Made by a program: the position numbers and the translations under genes. Below are positions 22,831 through 34,461 of a stretch of 64,000 bases of DNA, in pieces. The number at the start of each line of letters is the position of its first letter. Within the stretch, counting starts at the first letter, position 1. The DNA lies in the NCBI RefSeq assembly GCF_019279795.1, contig NC_056748.1, forward strand, positions 607,044,636 through 607,108,635, given 5' to 3'. The notes beneath the pieces were generated by a model, which made no database searches, was not told where the DNA came from, and worked only from the letters and a program-made list of their open reading frames with translations. The DNA comes from Protopterus annectens. Lineage: Eukaryota > Chordata > Ceratodontiformes > Protopteridae.

Positions 22831-25514
22831 TATTATAAGGACAAAAGTTCAAATGACTCAGGATGGTGGTGTCCCCCCAAAAAGTGTGTGTTGAGGGTGG
22901 GAAGCCCATTGTTTGAAAATAGCCTAGGGCTAACGCTCAACTTAATCAATCACTGTATGCATGCATGTATGAGTGTACGTGTGTACACATGCGTGCACAC
23001 ATATTTTTGAGTATATGCATGCATGAATTGGTTCCTATTTAATATGGTAAAATTAGCTTCATACACCTGGAAACAGATTTCACCCTCAACATATAGTAAT
23101 AACAAAATGTCAGGAATGTTGTCTTTCGTAATATGTACTGGTACTTTTTAGTTGATTTTTTAAAACTTTTCCAAGTTGTGTACACTCAACAAAAATTATA
23201 CTTATACTGTCATTAGATCCATACAATATAAGTGCTGGACTTGGGCAACAGTCCTGCCTTATACACAGCTCATATGTAGTGTTACCATTCCAATAATTAT
23301 ATAAAAGCTGACAACCAAGACTACATACAAATTAATGTAATTATTTACTTACTAAAGGACATGTTCTTTTTAGTAGCGAGCCAGCCAAAATCCTTTAAAA
23401 TGGTTTATCCTTGAAATAATGAAGTACATTTAACAGATGTAATTATTTCAAATGAAAACATTGCCACTTCCTGGATAACATTGGTATGAATGTAAAGCCA
23501 TGATATGAGATCCACAGATGTAAAGTTTGCCATGTTGGAGTAGTCCTTGTTTTATATGGTATTGTAAGGAAACTATCAGTTTTGCATAACACTGGTAGGA
23601 GGGAAATTATTTAGGCTTCAAATATTGTATCCAAATTAGACAGCAACAACTTCGACTCCGGTTACCTCCAAAAAAATACCAAACAGCTATTAGTATTATT
23701 TTGGAGCACAAATGTTTGTTTTAACATTTAGGAATAACTGAAAGGTAATTTGGCATTGCATAGCACTATCTATAAAAAAAGAAGGGCCTGGTTTAAGTGG
23801 ACATGCTCTATGATTATTTTTAACTTGCTGGCTGAATTTGCATTTTGAAGCAAGAGGCAAACAGTGTTTGCAATGTGTTGGCCTTACCGGTTCAACAGTC
23901 AGTCAGAATGCAAAGACATGCATTCACCCAGATAAGAAATTCTCATAGATATACTGAAACAGCAGCTATATATTCAGAATGGCTGCAAAAATTTTCTTTT
24001 TTAGTAAAACATATTTTGTGATAACTTGATAGTAATAGAACTATTTTAGTTCAGAAACTGGATATTTGTATGCATGTACTGCAAGCACAGCGGTGCAATT
24101 ACAAATAATTTGCTTTTGTATTTGCTTGCAGATTTGATACTTAGTACAGCTATACAGTGTAATTGTATTAGCAAGCAGCTCATTAGATGTGCAATTCTGA
24201 TAACCTGATGAAAGCAGTGATGCTCATTTATTCAGCAGGGGGTACTACATTGCCTCACGGGGTGATATTTCTAGCATAGTTTAATTTCAAATCAGCAGCA
24301 CTAATCTTCACTCTAAATTAACAGACCCAATTTATTGCAGGATTTTTAGAAGGGAAAATAAATTATTTTCCCTCTGATTGAATATTGTACTCATATGGAG
24401 TATTGCATGGGCATAACATAACTTTAATTTAACTTAAATGTTATGTTTTAAATGTTTGGCATACAGATGATTTGAAATTCTTCTGTAATCATTATTTGTT
24501 CATTGTTTAGCTGTATCATTATTAAAGATTACTTTCTGCATATGGCTAAATGTGTATCTGACAGCGGTCTACCTGGATTAGTAATCCTATCCTTTTAAGA
24601 AAATAAATATACATCAGCTACTGCAGTTTTAGACCAGGAGCACTGAAATTCATTTTTCAGTAGCAACAGCTGGAGGTGTTCAGGGTTATTGTTTTGACAG
24701 ATGTGCATTAAATTAAGCCAATTTATTTTATGCACAGCTATGTAGTAAGGCAACCCACACATGGGGTAACAGCAATCACATCTTTGTATGACAGGTGATA
24801 CCGCAGATGTTTATAACAATGAATAGAACTTCATATTCTCTGAATCTCTAAGTAGCAATACAATTGCTACATTATTAATGAGGGGCTGGTTCCATATTTA
24901 ACCTGTACATGGATTACATTCAGGAGTTGCTTTAAATAGTTGGTATATGAATTAATAAAATATATACAATAAGTGAAAAGATTGTTCCTTGAGTTTAAAT
25001 AGGGACATCACCATTAAAAACCCCATTATTAGCAATATAAGTAATCAGATGGTAGGTGCACATACCTATCACAGAACGTTCACAAGCAACATGAAAACAA
25101 ATGAACATGACTTAAAAAAATAAATAAGATGATACTGAGACAAATACAGAGCCTACTGATCCAAATTCATTTATGATGTAATATTTTTGGTAGCCTGATT
25201 TGGTGATGCTGGGCTTAGAAGTAACTACAATGATATTCTCAAGCAGAAAATTAAAGAAATCATTTTTCATTGGAAAAGTTGCAGATTGTATAATTCTTAA
25301 AGTATAAAATACTGAAAACTAAGTAGAGATAAAGAACAGTGATCAGTCTAAGGAAGAATATAACCTCATTAAGAGAAGCAGAGGAAAATGAAACAGACAC
25401 AAAGAAAAAATCAAGGAGATATGCAATGAACAAAGTCTGTAAGCTACGGTTTCTAGTAGTGGGCTATTACATTTGCAAGATGTGAAGGAATGATTTAAAA
25501 ATTCATAACATATG
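22831..25514. other. No recognised feature
   Basis: AT-rich sequence without recognisable transposon motifs or coding signal. A short alternating purine-pyrimidine stretch lies at about 22957-23003 (GCATGCATGTATG and ACACATGCGTGC). Confidence 0.5.
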
Positions 25515-26303
25515 CATTTTTTTATTTATTTATTTGACATTTGTTGACCGGGATAGTCCGACTGGGCTAGTGCCCTTTTTCAGCGTAAGCCCGGGGGAAA
25601 AGCTCCACAATACAACTAAGCAAGAAATTTACCAATTTGAGGTAAAATCCAAAAGAATATAAAAAATATTACAGGATTAAAGGACAAAACATATATACAA
25701 AAGAGTAATTAAGCAGCAGTTCATTTAGGTACAAGTAATAATCAGCAAGAAATACATTTAGTCTATGATAGTAATTGTTAAGCAGTAATAGTGTGCGAGG
25801 GTGTTAAATATAAGGCAGTTGCAGGTTGGAGACAGGAATCATGTATCCAGAAGTTAGGAAGTGAAGGAGAGTGATTAGTAGTAGGTGACTATAATTTTAT
25901 TTGTTAGGAGGTTAGTGTTGGAAAGATGAGGGCAAGGGAGAAATAGGAAAGGTGAGTAAGGAGAGAGAAGAAAATAATAGGGGAGAGAGGAGAGGCTTCA
26001 AGTGGGATGGCTGCAGAGAAAAGATCAGGTGCTGTTTAGGTAATGTTTAAGAGTTTTCTTGAATTCATGGGCATGGGAACTGTATCTGAGGGTCAGAGGG
26101 AGCTTTTTCCATGGATGTAGCTGTAGAGATTCCGTCCAATAGATTTTTTAGGTTTTATTTCTATAAGAGACATTGGTCAAAGCTTCTGAGGAATCAAGGA
26201 AGGGTTATAGAGGGAGACAGAGGATAGGTTAGGGTAGGAGGAGGGCTTGTTCAGGATAGAATAGATGATGAGAAGTTGTGTAAATAAGAGTTGGTTAGAA
26301 AAC

Positions 26304-26720
26304 TCAAGCCAGTTGAGAGTATGGAGAGCATGAGTATGGCAGATTAGCTGCAAATCTTGCTATTTTGTTGTAGGTAGATTTGAGTTTGGAGAGTAGTAAG
26401 GACTGTAAGTTAGTTAAGATTTGTGAACTGTAGAATAGGTGAGGGAGAAGGTAAGCTTGGGCTAGTGAGATTCCGGAGCTGGGTGTGAGGAATCTCTTAT
26501 TTCTATACAGAAGCCATAGATTTTGGTGGGTTTTCTTGATACAGTGATGTACATGGAGGTCAAATTTAAGTTGGCCATCTATAATTTCACTAAGGAATTT
26601 GGTGTGAGTATCGGCTGTGATAGTAGTGTTGTAAAGGGAAGAGATGGCGAAAGACGATTTAAGATGGTAGATGGATTTAGGGAGGAAGAGAAGTAGTTTA
26701 GTCTTTTTAGCGTTAAGCAT
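26304..26720 (-). pseudogene. L2-like LINE C-terminal region after the RT
   Basis: The 138-codon minus-strand frame starts LNAKKTKLLLFLPK, the usual block just after the catalytic Asp pair, and continues with FLSEIIDGQLKFDLHVHHC, which is the region homologous to LGV-D-L-F-HV in related LINEs, and a C-terminal helical stretch. The catalytic motif itself (YADDSTIIS) is read by eye just upstream at about 26810-26835 in another frame. It is a relic. Confidence 0.75.
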
Positions 26721-26799
26721 GAGTTGGTTGTTGGTAAGCTATTTTTCAGTGAGAGAGAAAGATGTTTTTGTCAGGGTGTGCAGGTCAGAGGGGTTGTCG

Positions 26800-27198
26800 G
26801 CAGTGGAGATGATTGTAGAGTCGTCTGCATATTGTATGAGGGATGACTAAGGACAGGAAGTGTGAGGTTGGTTAGTAAAGATATTAAAGAGAAGAGGGCC
26901 TAGAACTGAGCCTTGTGGGATGCCCATTTTAATGAGGAGTTAGGGGGATAGAACAGGGAGCCATTTGATGGTTTGCTGTCTGTCTGTCTGTGAGATAGCT
27001 GTTAAACCATGAGATAGTTGTTGGGGAGAGGTTGAGTTGAGACAGTTGGAAAAGCAGGATGGAGTGAGAGACAGTGTCAAAGGCTTTGAAGAGATCTAAG
27101 AAGAGGCAGGACTCTAGTTTATTATTGTCTCTAGCAAGGGTGATGGAGTTTGTAAAGGAAATAAGTGCAGCAGTGGTGCTTTGGTGGGGCAGAAGCAA
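26800..27198 (-). pseudogene. L2-like LINE RT palm
   Basis: The minus-strand ORF 26929-27198 contains HQSTTAALISF, CLFLDLFKAFDTVSHSILL (first catalytic Asp) and WFNSYLTDR. After a frameshift, GIPQGSVLGPLLFNIFTNQ and YADDSTIIS are readable by eye at about 26810-26930. It would be target-primed reverse transcriptase if intact. At least one frameshift and one stop lie between the motifs. Confidence 0.78.
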
Positions 27199-28055
27199 TA
27201 CTGGGTAGGGGTGATCAGGTTTTCTTGAGTTTGATAGGCCATCATTTGTGTATGAACACAGTGTTCAAGTATTTTAGAGAGGGGAGAGAGTATGACAATA
27301 TGGCAATAATTAGAGAGCTCTACAGAATTTCCACCTTTGTGACTAGGTATGGTATGGAATTTTTTCCAGAGAGTAGGGAAAGTGGATTGTGACTGAGCAG
27401 TTTATGAAGACAGAGACAAAGTATGCGATGGAGTTAGTGGCTGCTTTAGGAAGAGAGGTGATAAGGTATCAGCTGAGGGGGAGCATAGTTTGAGTTTGGG
27501 AAAAAGACTTCTGATATAGCTGGCTGGGATGAGTTTTAGTGAGAATGGGCAGCTTTGTAAAATGGGTGGTGGGTGGTGAGGGATTGGTAGGGTTAGTAGT
27601 TTGCATAAGTTTGCTGATGGTATCAATAAAGTATGAATTGAAAATGGATGCAGTTTCTTGAGGAGTATTATTAAGGCAGGGGTTGCGAGTTCAGGGATTA
27701 CCAGGGTGGAAAATGTTATTAATAGTATTCCAGAATTTTTGGGGAGTTTCTAGGCTCAGTAGTTTGGATGTGTGATAGAAGTTATTTTTATCAATGTTAA
27801 TCTGTTTTTTGGCTAGGTTTCAGAGTTCTCTATATTTTTGGAAGTGTGTGAGAGATTCTGTCTTAATCCAGAGTTTCCAGGAAGAATCTCTGTTATGGAT
27901 AAGAGACTGGGTAGAGTTAGTGAGCCAAGCAGAACAGCCTGATTTGACTCTGACTGTTCTAGGAGGGGCAAGGGAGTTAAGTGTGCTTAGAAAGATGGAG
28001 TTGAATTGAAGGACAGCTTCCTCAAGAGGTAGGGATGAAAGGCAGGACCCGTCAA

Positions 28056-28673
28056 TCAGTCAATTGCAGAGAGAGAATTATTGAAAGTATCAGGGTTGAA
28101 GTTGATCAATTTTCTGCATTCCTTAAGTTTGTGAGGTCTAGAGAGGGGTGGGGAGAATCTTATGATGCATATCGGGGAGTGGTCACTGATTGAGTCTGGT
28201 AGGGATTCTGGGTGGTGGTAGAGATTAGGATGGGAGACCAGAATCCAGTCAAGGATAGAGTTGTTATTAGTGAGTTTATGATGAAAAGTGGGAGATGAGA
28301 TAAGTTGGGTATAGCCATATAGGTGAATGCTGGTAGTAGAGGTGTTAGAGATGAGGGGAAGCCAGTTGATGTTAACATCACTTGGTATTATAGTTTCATT
28401 AGGTATGTTGTCAGACATCCAGTTAAGAATTTGCTCTAGTATGGATATGTTTTCTCCAGAGGGTATGTAGATGACAGCTATAGTTAGGGTGTTATGGTTG
28501 TTAAGTTTACAATTACCAATAATAAGTTCTGCTGGGTGAAAAGAAGGGGGAGTGGTGGTTATTGGGGATACGGTTAGGAGGTCTGAGTAGATGATGGCAA
28601 TACCTCCTCCTTTTTTATTTGTTCTATCAAGGCATAGCATGTTGTAGCCAGGGGGGGAGAAATTCAGTGTCAC
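28056..28673 (-). pseudogene. L2-like LINE AP endonuclease
   Basis: The 205-codon minus-strand frame shows KKGGGIAIIYSDLL, LTIAVIYIPSG, then a mutated nuclease block TIIPSDVNINWLP where GDFN would be expected, ILDWILVS and SDHSPICIIRF with the catalytic SDH. Upstream, translation by eye adds FSETWLKP with the metal-binding Glu in another frame. The domain would nick DNA at insertion. The GD-to-SD change in the GDFN position and the frameshift indicate loss of function. Confidence 0.78.
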
Positions 28674-28725
28674 TGTTATGCGGTTTAAGCCATGTTTCAG
28701 AGAAAGGGATTTTGTTGGGGGAGTA

Positions 28726-29001
28726 TTAGGCTATCCAAGAGTGGAATTCAGATGTCTTGTTAAGGATGCTGTGGATGTTGATAGAGTAGAAAGAGAGATG
28801 TTTGAGACTAGGGTTAGGTGCCTGTAGAAGTGTTTGTGTAGCAATGGTGGGATCTAATGAGTTAAAGTGTGTGCCAGGGTTGGGGTGGATATTGCCTGAG
28901 GGTTGAAGGATGTTGCAAGGGTACAGGAGAAATGATAGAGTGGGGTAAGGTGGGAGAAATTTGTGTTTGATTTTGTAATGTGCAGATGTAGCTGGAGGCA
29001 A
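28726..29001 (-). pseudogene. L2-like LINE ORF2 N-terminus with an NPG motif
   Basis: The 91-codon minus-strand frame has a hydrophobic stretch (TLSFLLYPCNIL), then SGNIHPNPGTHF at residues 35-46, and ends in the start of the endonuclease (LSFYSINIHSILNKTSEF). The IHPNPG element resembles a motif seen upstream of the endonuclease in several LINE clades and, more loosely, the NPGP end of 2A-type sequences. Here the last residue is Thr, not Pro. Confidence 0.6.
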
Positions 29002-29100
29002 TTTGATTTTATGGAGATTGTATACAGTGCTGGAGAAGAGCGCAGGTGATATGGGAGAGAAGTAGTGGCTATTGGTGTTTGCAGTTTGTTGAGAGGAGGT

Positions 29101-30011
29101 ACATGTGTTGGGATGCAGGTTTAGCTAAGTATGATAGGAGGTGAGGTTAGATAGGAGTAGAAGAAGAAAGAAGGTGGGAGCATGAATGAGGGAAGTTATG
29201 TAGGTTTAGTATGAATTAGGGGGATGGGGTGCGTGGTTTGGGGTATAGTATGTGCTGTGGTGGGAAGGGTTTAGATTTCAGCAGTTGGATCTCATTGGGT
29301 GAGGTCTACAGGACATTTGAGTGCAGAGGGGATGGAGTACGGTATCATTAGCTATAAAGGTAATTGATGCAGTGGTGGGTGGGAATGGGGGTAGGGTATG
29401 GGAGTGCAGTAAGCCCAAGCGAAGCAAGGGTGAACAGAGCAAGAAGAGCCAGGAGCATCCAATCACTATGCTTTAAAAAACATTATTGGGACTTGCACTT
29501 AAGTTTATCAGTGAGTAGTGTTTAGAGGGAGAGACTAGTAAAGGACAGATATTGATAATGTATGGATTGAGCAGTGAGCCCTTGGTAAAGAAAAGAGAGG
29601 AGACAGGCAGGAAAGTCTTAGCCTTTAGCACACTTTCCTGATGTTAGTTAGGTGCCAAAGTAATACAGAGACTAGGGAGAGAGAGAGACAAGCATACTCT
29701 GTGGGGGTTGAAGAAAGGTGGTGGTGGGATTAGTGAGCCTTAAAATATGTGTGCATGCCACAGCCTAATTTAATTTGAAAAAAGACAAAAAATGCTTTTA
29801 ACACCAGTTGAGAAAGAAGCAGATGGGACACATATGTATAGCTTGTGATAGTGTTTTTTTTCTCCCATCCTTGGCTCAAGAGCAGCATTCCTTGTTTTGA
29901 TTTTAAGGCCAGTAGATAGATTTTCAGCCAGGTACGTTCAGGGTGGGGGGGGGGACTGAGGTCACTTTTCCATGTAGGTGACTAATGTAAAATTAAAGAG
30001 AAATGTAATGA
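29101..30011. other. Probable 5' region of the L2-like LINE and unrecognised sequence
   Basis: The GA-rich plus strand continues the composition of the LINE up to about 29700 and may include its 5' UTR; a minus-strand ORF at 29278-29466 is unrecognised. From about 29700 to 30011 nothing is recognised except a G-run at 29946-29955. Confidence 0.4.
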
Positions 30012-30157
30012 CATGTATGTATATAAGGTTTGTCTGTTAACTAGTTTGTTCATATTTAATGAAGCTACTATCCACCCTGATGTGTTTCTATGTATTAAAG
30101 CATCTAAACAAAAACCCCAGCCTTCTTGTTATATGTTTTAGAGACGAGCGAGTGACA
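30012..30157 (+). repeat. 5' LTR remnant of the Gypsy element
   Basis: Only the 3' third of the LTR remains. It contains TAACTAGTTTGTTCATATTT, ATTAAAGCATCTAAAC (poly(A)-signal-like) and ends GAGCGAGTGACA. It aligns almost without gaps to 34735-34881. The upstream part of the LTR was not found at 29740-30011, so the element is truncated or rearranged here. Confidence 0.8.
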
Positions 30158-30176
30158 TGGTGCCAGAAGTGGCATG
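30158..30176 (+). promoter_or_regulatory. Primer-binding site of the Gypsy element
   Basis: TGGTGCCAGAAGTGG starts directly after the terminal CA of the LTR. TGG and AGAAGTGG are typical of tRNA-primed Gypsy elements. The primer tRNA is not identified. Confidence 0.7.
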
Positions 30177-30699
30177 TCTAAAGGGCATGAAATCAGAACT
30201 AGCACATCCAAAGGGCATGAAGTTAGAGACAGCATGGCTCAAACCATTTAAGACACTTGCTTAGAGCTGGAGGAATGTAGACGAGTGGATCACCCCTAAA
30301 AAGGGCATACTTCGCAAAACAGGTCAGAAACGAATTTCAGATATTAAAACTTGCTCAGCACTATTTCTTTTTTGTAAAATATTAAATGAGGTATACAGAA
30401 CATTCTAAATGATATTTGCATAAACTGATATGTACGATATTGATAAAAATATTCAAATTACTATGGAAAATGTTTGAAATAAAGTCCGAATTGCATAAAT
30501 CGAATAAAATAAGAGGAAAAGACTACATTTTCCCAAAGCATATATTTTCGTATTAAGCAAAGGTATTTGAGTTATCAGAAGTGTATAAAGTGTTCATACT
30601 GTATTTTGAAGAGTTTATTGTGAATTTGAATGTTGTTACAAGCTCACAGCACAGTTTGTCTGTACATAATTACAAGGGCCATATTTTCAGTGTGTTTGT

Positions 30700-31677
30700 G
30701 TATACTTTATGGGCATGGCAGAAGTATTTTGAAAACCCAGTGCAATTGTGTTTGACAGTAATATTGCTGAGAAGTGTGGAGTGTTTCAGCAGGAGTACAG
30801 CATTTTCATGCAGGCTGCATTTTTTGATAAAGAGGCCCGTACAAAGGCATTTATTCTACTTAATTTAGCTGAGTCAGAAGCCAGTGAAAGGGAACGTTCA
30901 TTTGTGTATGCACCTGCTATCTGTACTGTAGAGGGGAAAAACCATCATATTGTTGTACCAGCTGAGTTAAACGGAGGACCCAGAGTGCTTGAAATGTAAA
31001 TTTAGAGAAACGTGTAATCCCCAGACAAATGTTACAATGGAAACGCACTCATTTTATACAAGAGATCAAAAGCCTGGTGAAACTTTTGCAGCATATATAA
31101 CTGACCTGAGAAATAACGCTGATGTGCTGATTTGGTGACTTGAGGAATGAGCTGATAAAAGACAGACGTGTGTGGTATAATAGATGATGCTTTCAGAAAG
31201 ATTTTGCTTTGTGACAGTGATTTAACTTTGAATAAGGCCATTGAAATTTTTCAGATATATGAGCTCACAGAGAAGCACACAAATATCCTTACAAACGAGA
31301 ATAGCTCTAGTAGGCACAGTGATAAAGCACAGTTTGATAGTATGCAGCACATGGTTAAAACAAACAGGCCCAAGCACATGGCAGCAGTTGTAGCCCCTGC
31401 AGCACTCACTGGTAAACCCTAGAACTTTCTAGCAAATTCCAGAGTTCGTGCAGTCTCAGTGAAGCATAAGAGTGAGTCAGCAAAGTCAAAGTATGGGCCC
31501 TCACCTAATTTCATTGCCAACTGTCGTAATTGTGGTGGAAGTCATGAATCTAAAAGGAAAAAGTATTTAGCTGTTGTTCAACAATGCCACAAATGCAATA
31601 AATGGAATAATTTCAAAAGATTTTGTAAATCAAAAGACCCACATTCTTTTATCAGAAGGGAACATTTTAAGAAATGA
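30700..31677 (+). pseudogene. Gypsy gag remnant
   Basis: Gag-like segments are spread over three frames: 30748-30999, a stretch around 31010-31130 with ETHSFYTRDQKPGETFAAYI, and 31168-31422 with GIIDDAFRKILLCDSDLTLNKAI. The C-terminal frame 31459-31677 contains a zinc-knuckle-like CHKCNKWNNFKRFC, in which the His of the CCHC pattern is replaced by Asn. Gag would form the particle and bind the RNA. Frameshifts and stops show it is not functional. Confidence 0.75.
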
Positions 31678-31789
31678 GTTGATCAGTTAGACAGTGGCAA
31701 CCCTACTCTTTATGGTGATGGTGTGTCAGTGCTTCATGAAATGATCAGTGCAGTAGATTTAAGGGCAAAGAATAAAGTATACTATACTA

Positions 31790-32052
31790 AAATTTTTATT
31801 TGTCTAAAAAGACATGATGTATCTCTATATTATTAGCATGTTAACCTTTCCATACTTAGTACTTATACTTATCTCTGTATTATCAGCATTTTAACCTCTC
31901 TACAGCTGTAACTTGATTGACATTGTATATATTGCTCATATTATGTAATAATTTTTCCAGAGCTTTTCTCCCCAGGACTCAGCTGAAAACGGACACTAGC
32001 TGTCCAGCTGGACCATCCTGGTAAACAAATGTTAAATAAATAAATAAATACT
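31790..32052 (+). mobile_element. 3' tail of an L2-like LINE inserted in the Gypsy element
   Basis: From about 31950 the sequence GAGCTTTTCTCCCCAGGACT then CAGCTGAAAACGGACACTAG and GGTAAACAAATGTTAAATAAATAAAT matches the 3' end of the minus-strand LINE at 25515-25600. It sits where the protease and RT N-terminus should be. An internal near-repeat of about 50 bp (TATCTCTATATTATTAGCAT, TATCTCTGTATTATCAGCAT) lies at 31820-31910. The left boundary is approximate. Confidence 0.65.
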
Positions 32053-32452
32053 TCAAGTACTCCGTTTGGCAGGTACAGATTTTTGAGAATGCCATTTGGG
32101 ATAAATTCTGCAAGTGAAGTCTTTCAGCATGCAATGGAGCAATTTTTTTCTGGGTATCCTTGTGCTGTTATAGTAGATGACATACTAGTCGGAGATTGTG
32201 GTGAAGCTGAACATGATAGAAACCTCAGAAAAGTTCTAGAAAGGGCATGTCAAATGAATCTTAAGCTCAATCCACACAAATGCAAATTCAGTCTACAATA
32301 AGTTACTTATGTGTAGATGACATACTAGTAGGAGGTCATGGTGAAGCTGAACATGATAGAAACCTCAGAAAAGTTCTAGAAAGGGCATGTCAAGTGAATC
32401 TTAAGCTCAATCCACAGAAATGCAAATTCAGGCTACAATAAGTTACTTATGT
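32053..32452 (+). pseudogene. Gypsy reverse transcriptase fragment with a 140-bp duplication
   Basis: STPFGRYRFLRMPFGINSAS, then VFQHAMEQFF and IVDDILVGD, show a Gypsy RT palm with the catalytic VDDIL, followed by LKLNPHKCKFSLQ. The 140-bp segment 32173-32312, starting at the VDD codons, is repeated directly at 32313-32452, so the catalytic motif occurs twice. Since 140 is not a multiple of three, the duplication shifts the frame. The RT N-terminus is missing. Confidence 0.85.
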
Positions 32453-33281
32453 TGGTTATTTATTTATGAGTACAGGCCTATGACCAGACCCTTCAAACCA
32501 AACAGCAATTCTCGAGATGCCAGTCCCACACAATGTTCAAGCCCTGCAACATTTTATTGGCATGATCAATGATCTAAGCAAGTTTATTCCAGACTTCAGC
32601 CAACAGTGAGCACCACTCAAAGAACTGACATGTAAAGATGTGTCCTGGTCTTGGTTAGCGCAATACCAAAGAGCATTTGATGTGCTAAAACAAAGAACTG
32701 TTAGTGCACCAACACTCAGATATTATGATGTTCACAAGTCAGTTATACTTTCCTGTGATGCTTCAAAATTTGATCTTGGTGCAGTCATTCTACAAAAGGA
32801 TCAACCTGTTGCCTATGCATCAAGAACTCTTACCCAAACTGAGATGCACTATGCCCAGAAAGAGCTTTTTGCAGTTGTGTTTGCATGTTCGAACTTCCAT
32901 GATTATGCTTAAGGTTGACCTATCCAGATCAAAACAGAACACAAACCTCTAGTTACTATCTTGAGAATGCCTATGCATTCAGCTCCAGCCAAACAGCAAT
33001 GTATGATGCTGAGATTGCAAAATAATAATTTCACTCTTGTATACAAGAAAGGCAAATTTCTTTATCTTGCTGATGCATTATCCAGATCACCTAAAAACAC
33101 CACAGAACAGCACAAGAATGAAAACCTTGATTTTGAAGTCATGAAAGTGAGAAATTTTTCTTCCACACATCTTGATGAGCTGAGAGAACACACAGCCACA
33201 GATCCAGTTTTACAGAGGCTCAACCATTTTATCAAACAAGTATGGCTGTCAAAGCAGTCTAGTTTACCTCAAGAAGTATAA
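32453..33281 (+). pseudogene. Gypsy RNase H and connector
   Basis: The ORF 32640-32912 contains SCDASKFDLGAVILQ and QPVAYASRTLTQTE with YAQKELFAVVFA, the Gypsy-type RNase H with its DAS and KELFA Asp/Glu residues. A frameshift follows at about 32912. The ORF 32961-33281 has VYKKGKFLYLADALSRSP, the usual end of the RNase H region, and then the connector to integrase. In-frame stops are present between 32450 and 32640. Confidence 0.82.
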
Positions 33282-33308
33282 CCTTATTTTCCATACAGAG
33301 ATGAGATT

Positions 33309-34232
33309 TTGGCTGACAAAGGTATCATTATGAAAGGTTCAAAAGGAATTGTTCCAAAGTCCTTGCAACAAAAGTACATTACTGTCTTGTATCGTGGTCA
33401 ACTGGGAACCGAATCTACCAAAAGAAGGGTGAAAGGACTAGTATTTTGGCCTTCTGTGTCACAAGACATTGAGAGAGCACTTTCACCTTGTTCAGTATGT
33501 AATAGTACAAAGCCAGATCAGCAGAAGGAACCACTTCAGCTTAACCAGATTCCGGAACTACCTTGGTCGACAGTACCAACCAACATGTTCGAGTGGAATG
33601 GTCAAAATAATTTGGTGTTAATAGAATCTTACTCCAATTGGTTCGAGATTGACTTACTTCCTAACCTAGCATCCAGTACAGCCATTACTAAGATGAAGGG
33701 TCATTTTGCAGTCCATCGTAGTCCGCACAAAGTTATTTCTGACAATGGCACACAGTTTACAAGCTAACAGTTCAAAAGATTTGCTGAAGAATGGAACTTT
33801 ACTCATGTCACAAGTGGTCCTGTGTACCCGTAGTCATATGGTTTAGCAGAACATGCAGTTTAAAGTGCAAAACAGTTACTTGAGAAGTAAAAATGAGACA
33901 ATAGTGATGTTTTCCCAAATCTCTTGAATCTCAGAAATGTTCCTCATGATAAACATCTTGATTCACCTGCTCAGAGGCTGCTGTCGAGACAAACCAGGAC
34001 CACATTACCAATCAGTAGTTGGTTTTTGGTTCCATGTGTCAAGAACAACAGATTAGTGAAAGCCAATATGTTGAAGAAATGCCTATCCCAGAAATCCTAC
34101 TATGATAAGACCAGGAAACTGCTCAATCCATTACGAAAAAGAGAAGTGATAAGGATGCAAATGTCCAAAGGTTATGATCGGATTGATGTCATGAAGAATA
34201 TTGGTCCAGAGCTGAGATTGTACATTGTGTAA
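33309..34232 (+). pseudogene. Gypsy integrase
   Basis: The ORF 33309-33767 holds the N-terminal zinc-binding region (WPSVSQDIERALSPCSVCNS), in which the expected HxxH reads as YRGQ, so both His are lost. In the core, the first catalytic Asp position reads TNMFEWNG (Asn for Asp), while SDNGTQFTS keeps the second Asp. The Glu block AEHAV is read by eye after a stop, near 33848. The C-terminal domain lies in the ORF 33924-34232 (YDKTRKLLNPLRKREVIRMQ). Integrase joins cDNA to the chromosome; this one has lost metal- and zinc-binding residues. Confidence 0.82.
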
Positions 34233-34461
34233 TCAGAAGGAGCAATCTTTAGGCGGAATTAGAAACATTTGAGACTGGTGTCTGAGCCTGTACCACAGTA
34301 CATCACCTGTGAGAAAGACTCTTTATCTCAGAGTGAGTTGTCCATTGTTCCAATTCCAGAGGACGTTCTAGAGGATATTTCTATTCCTGTGATGAAATCA
34401 AGACATTCCTGATATGAGTTGTTCACCGAAGACTGTCCCTATTGCTAAATTTGGTCCAGAT

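Larger units (their letters stand above)
25515..29100 (-). mobile_element. L2-like (Jockey superfamily) LINE, minus strand, decayed
   Basis: In the sense direction this element has an N-terminal region (28726-29001), AP endonuclease (28056-28673), a linker, RT (26750-27198), a C-terminal region (26304-26720) and a 3' end containing GAGCTTTTCCCCCGGGCTTA and CGGTCAACAAATGTCAAATA, then (AAATA)n at 25515-25540. The same 3' end, in plus orientation, lies inside the Gypsy element at about 31950-32050. The copy is near full length but carries many stops and frameshifts. It is a different family from the CR1-like copies. Clade is judged from motif style only. Confidence 0.8.

Noticed and set aside
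29740-30011. Upstream part of the Gypsy 5' LTR
   Set aside because: No alignment to 34462-34734 was visible, so the LTR is treated as truncated at about 30012.
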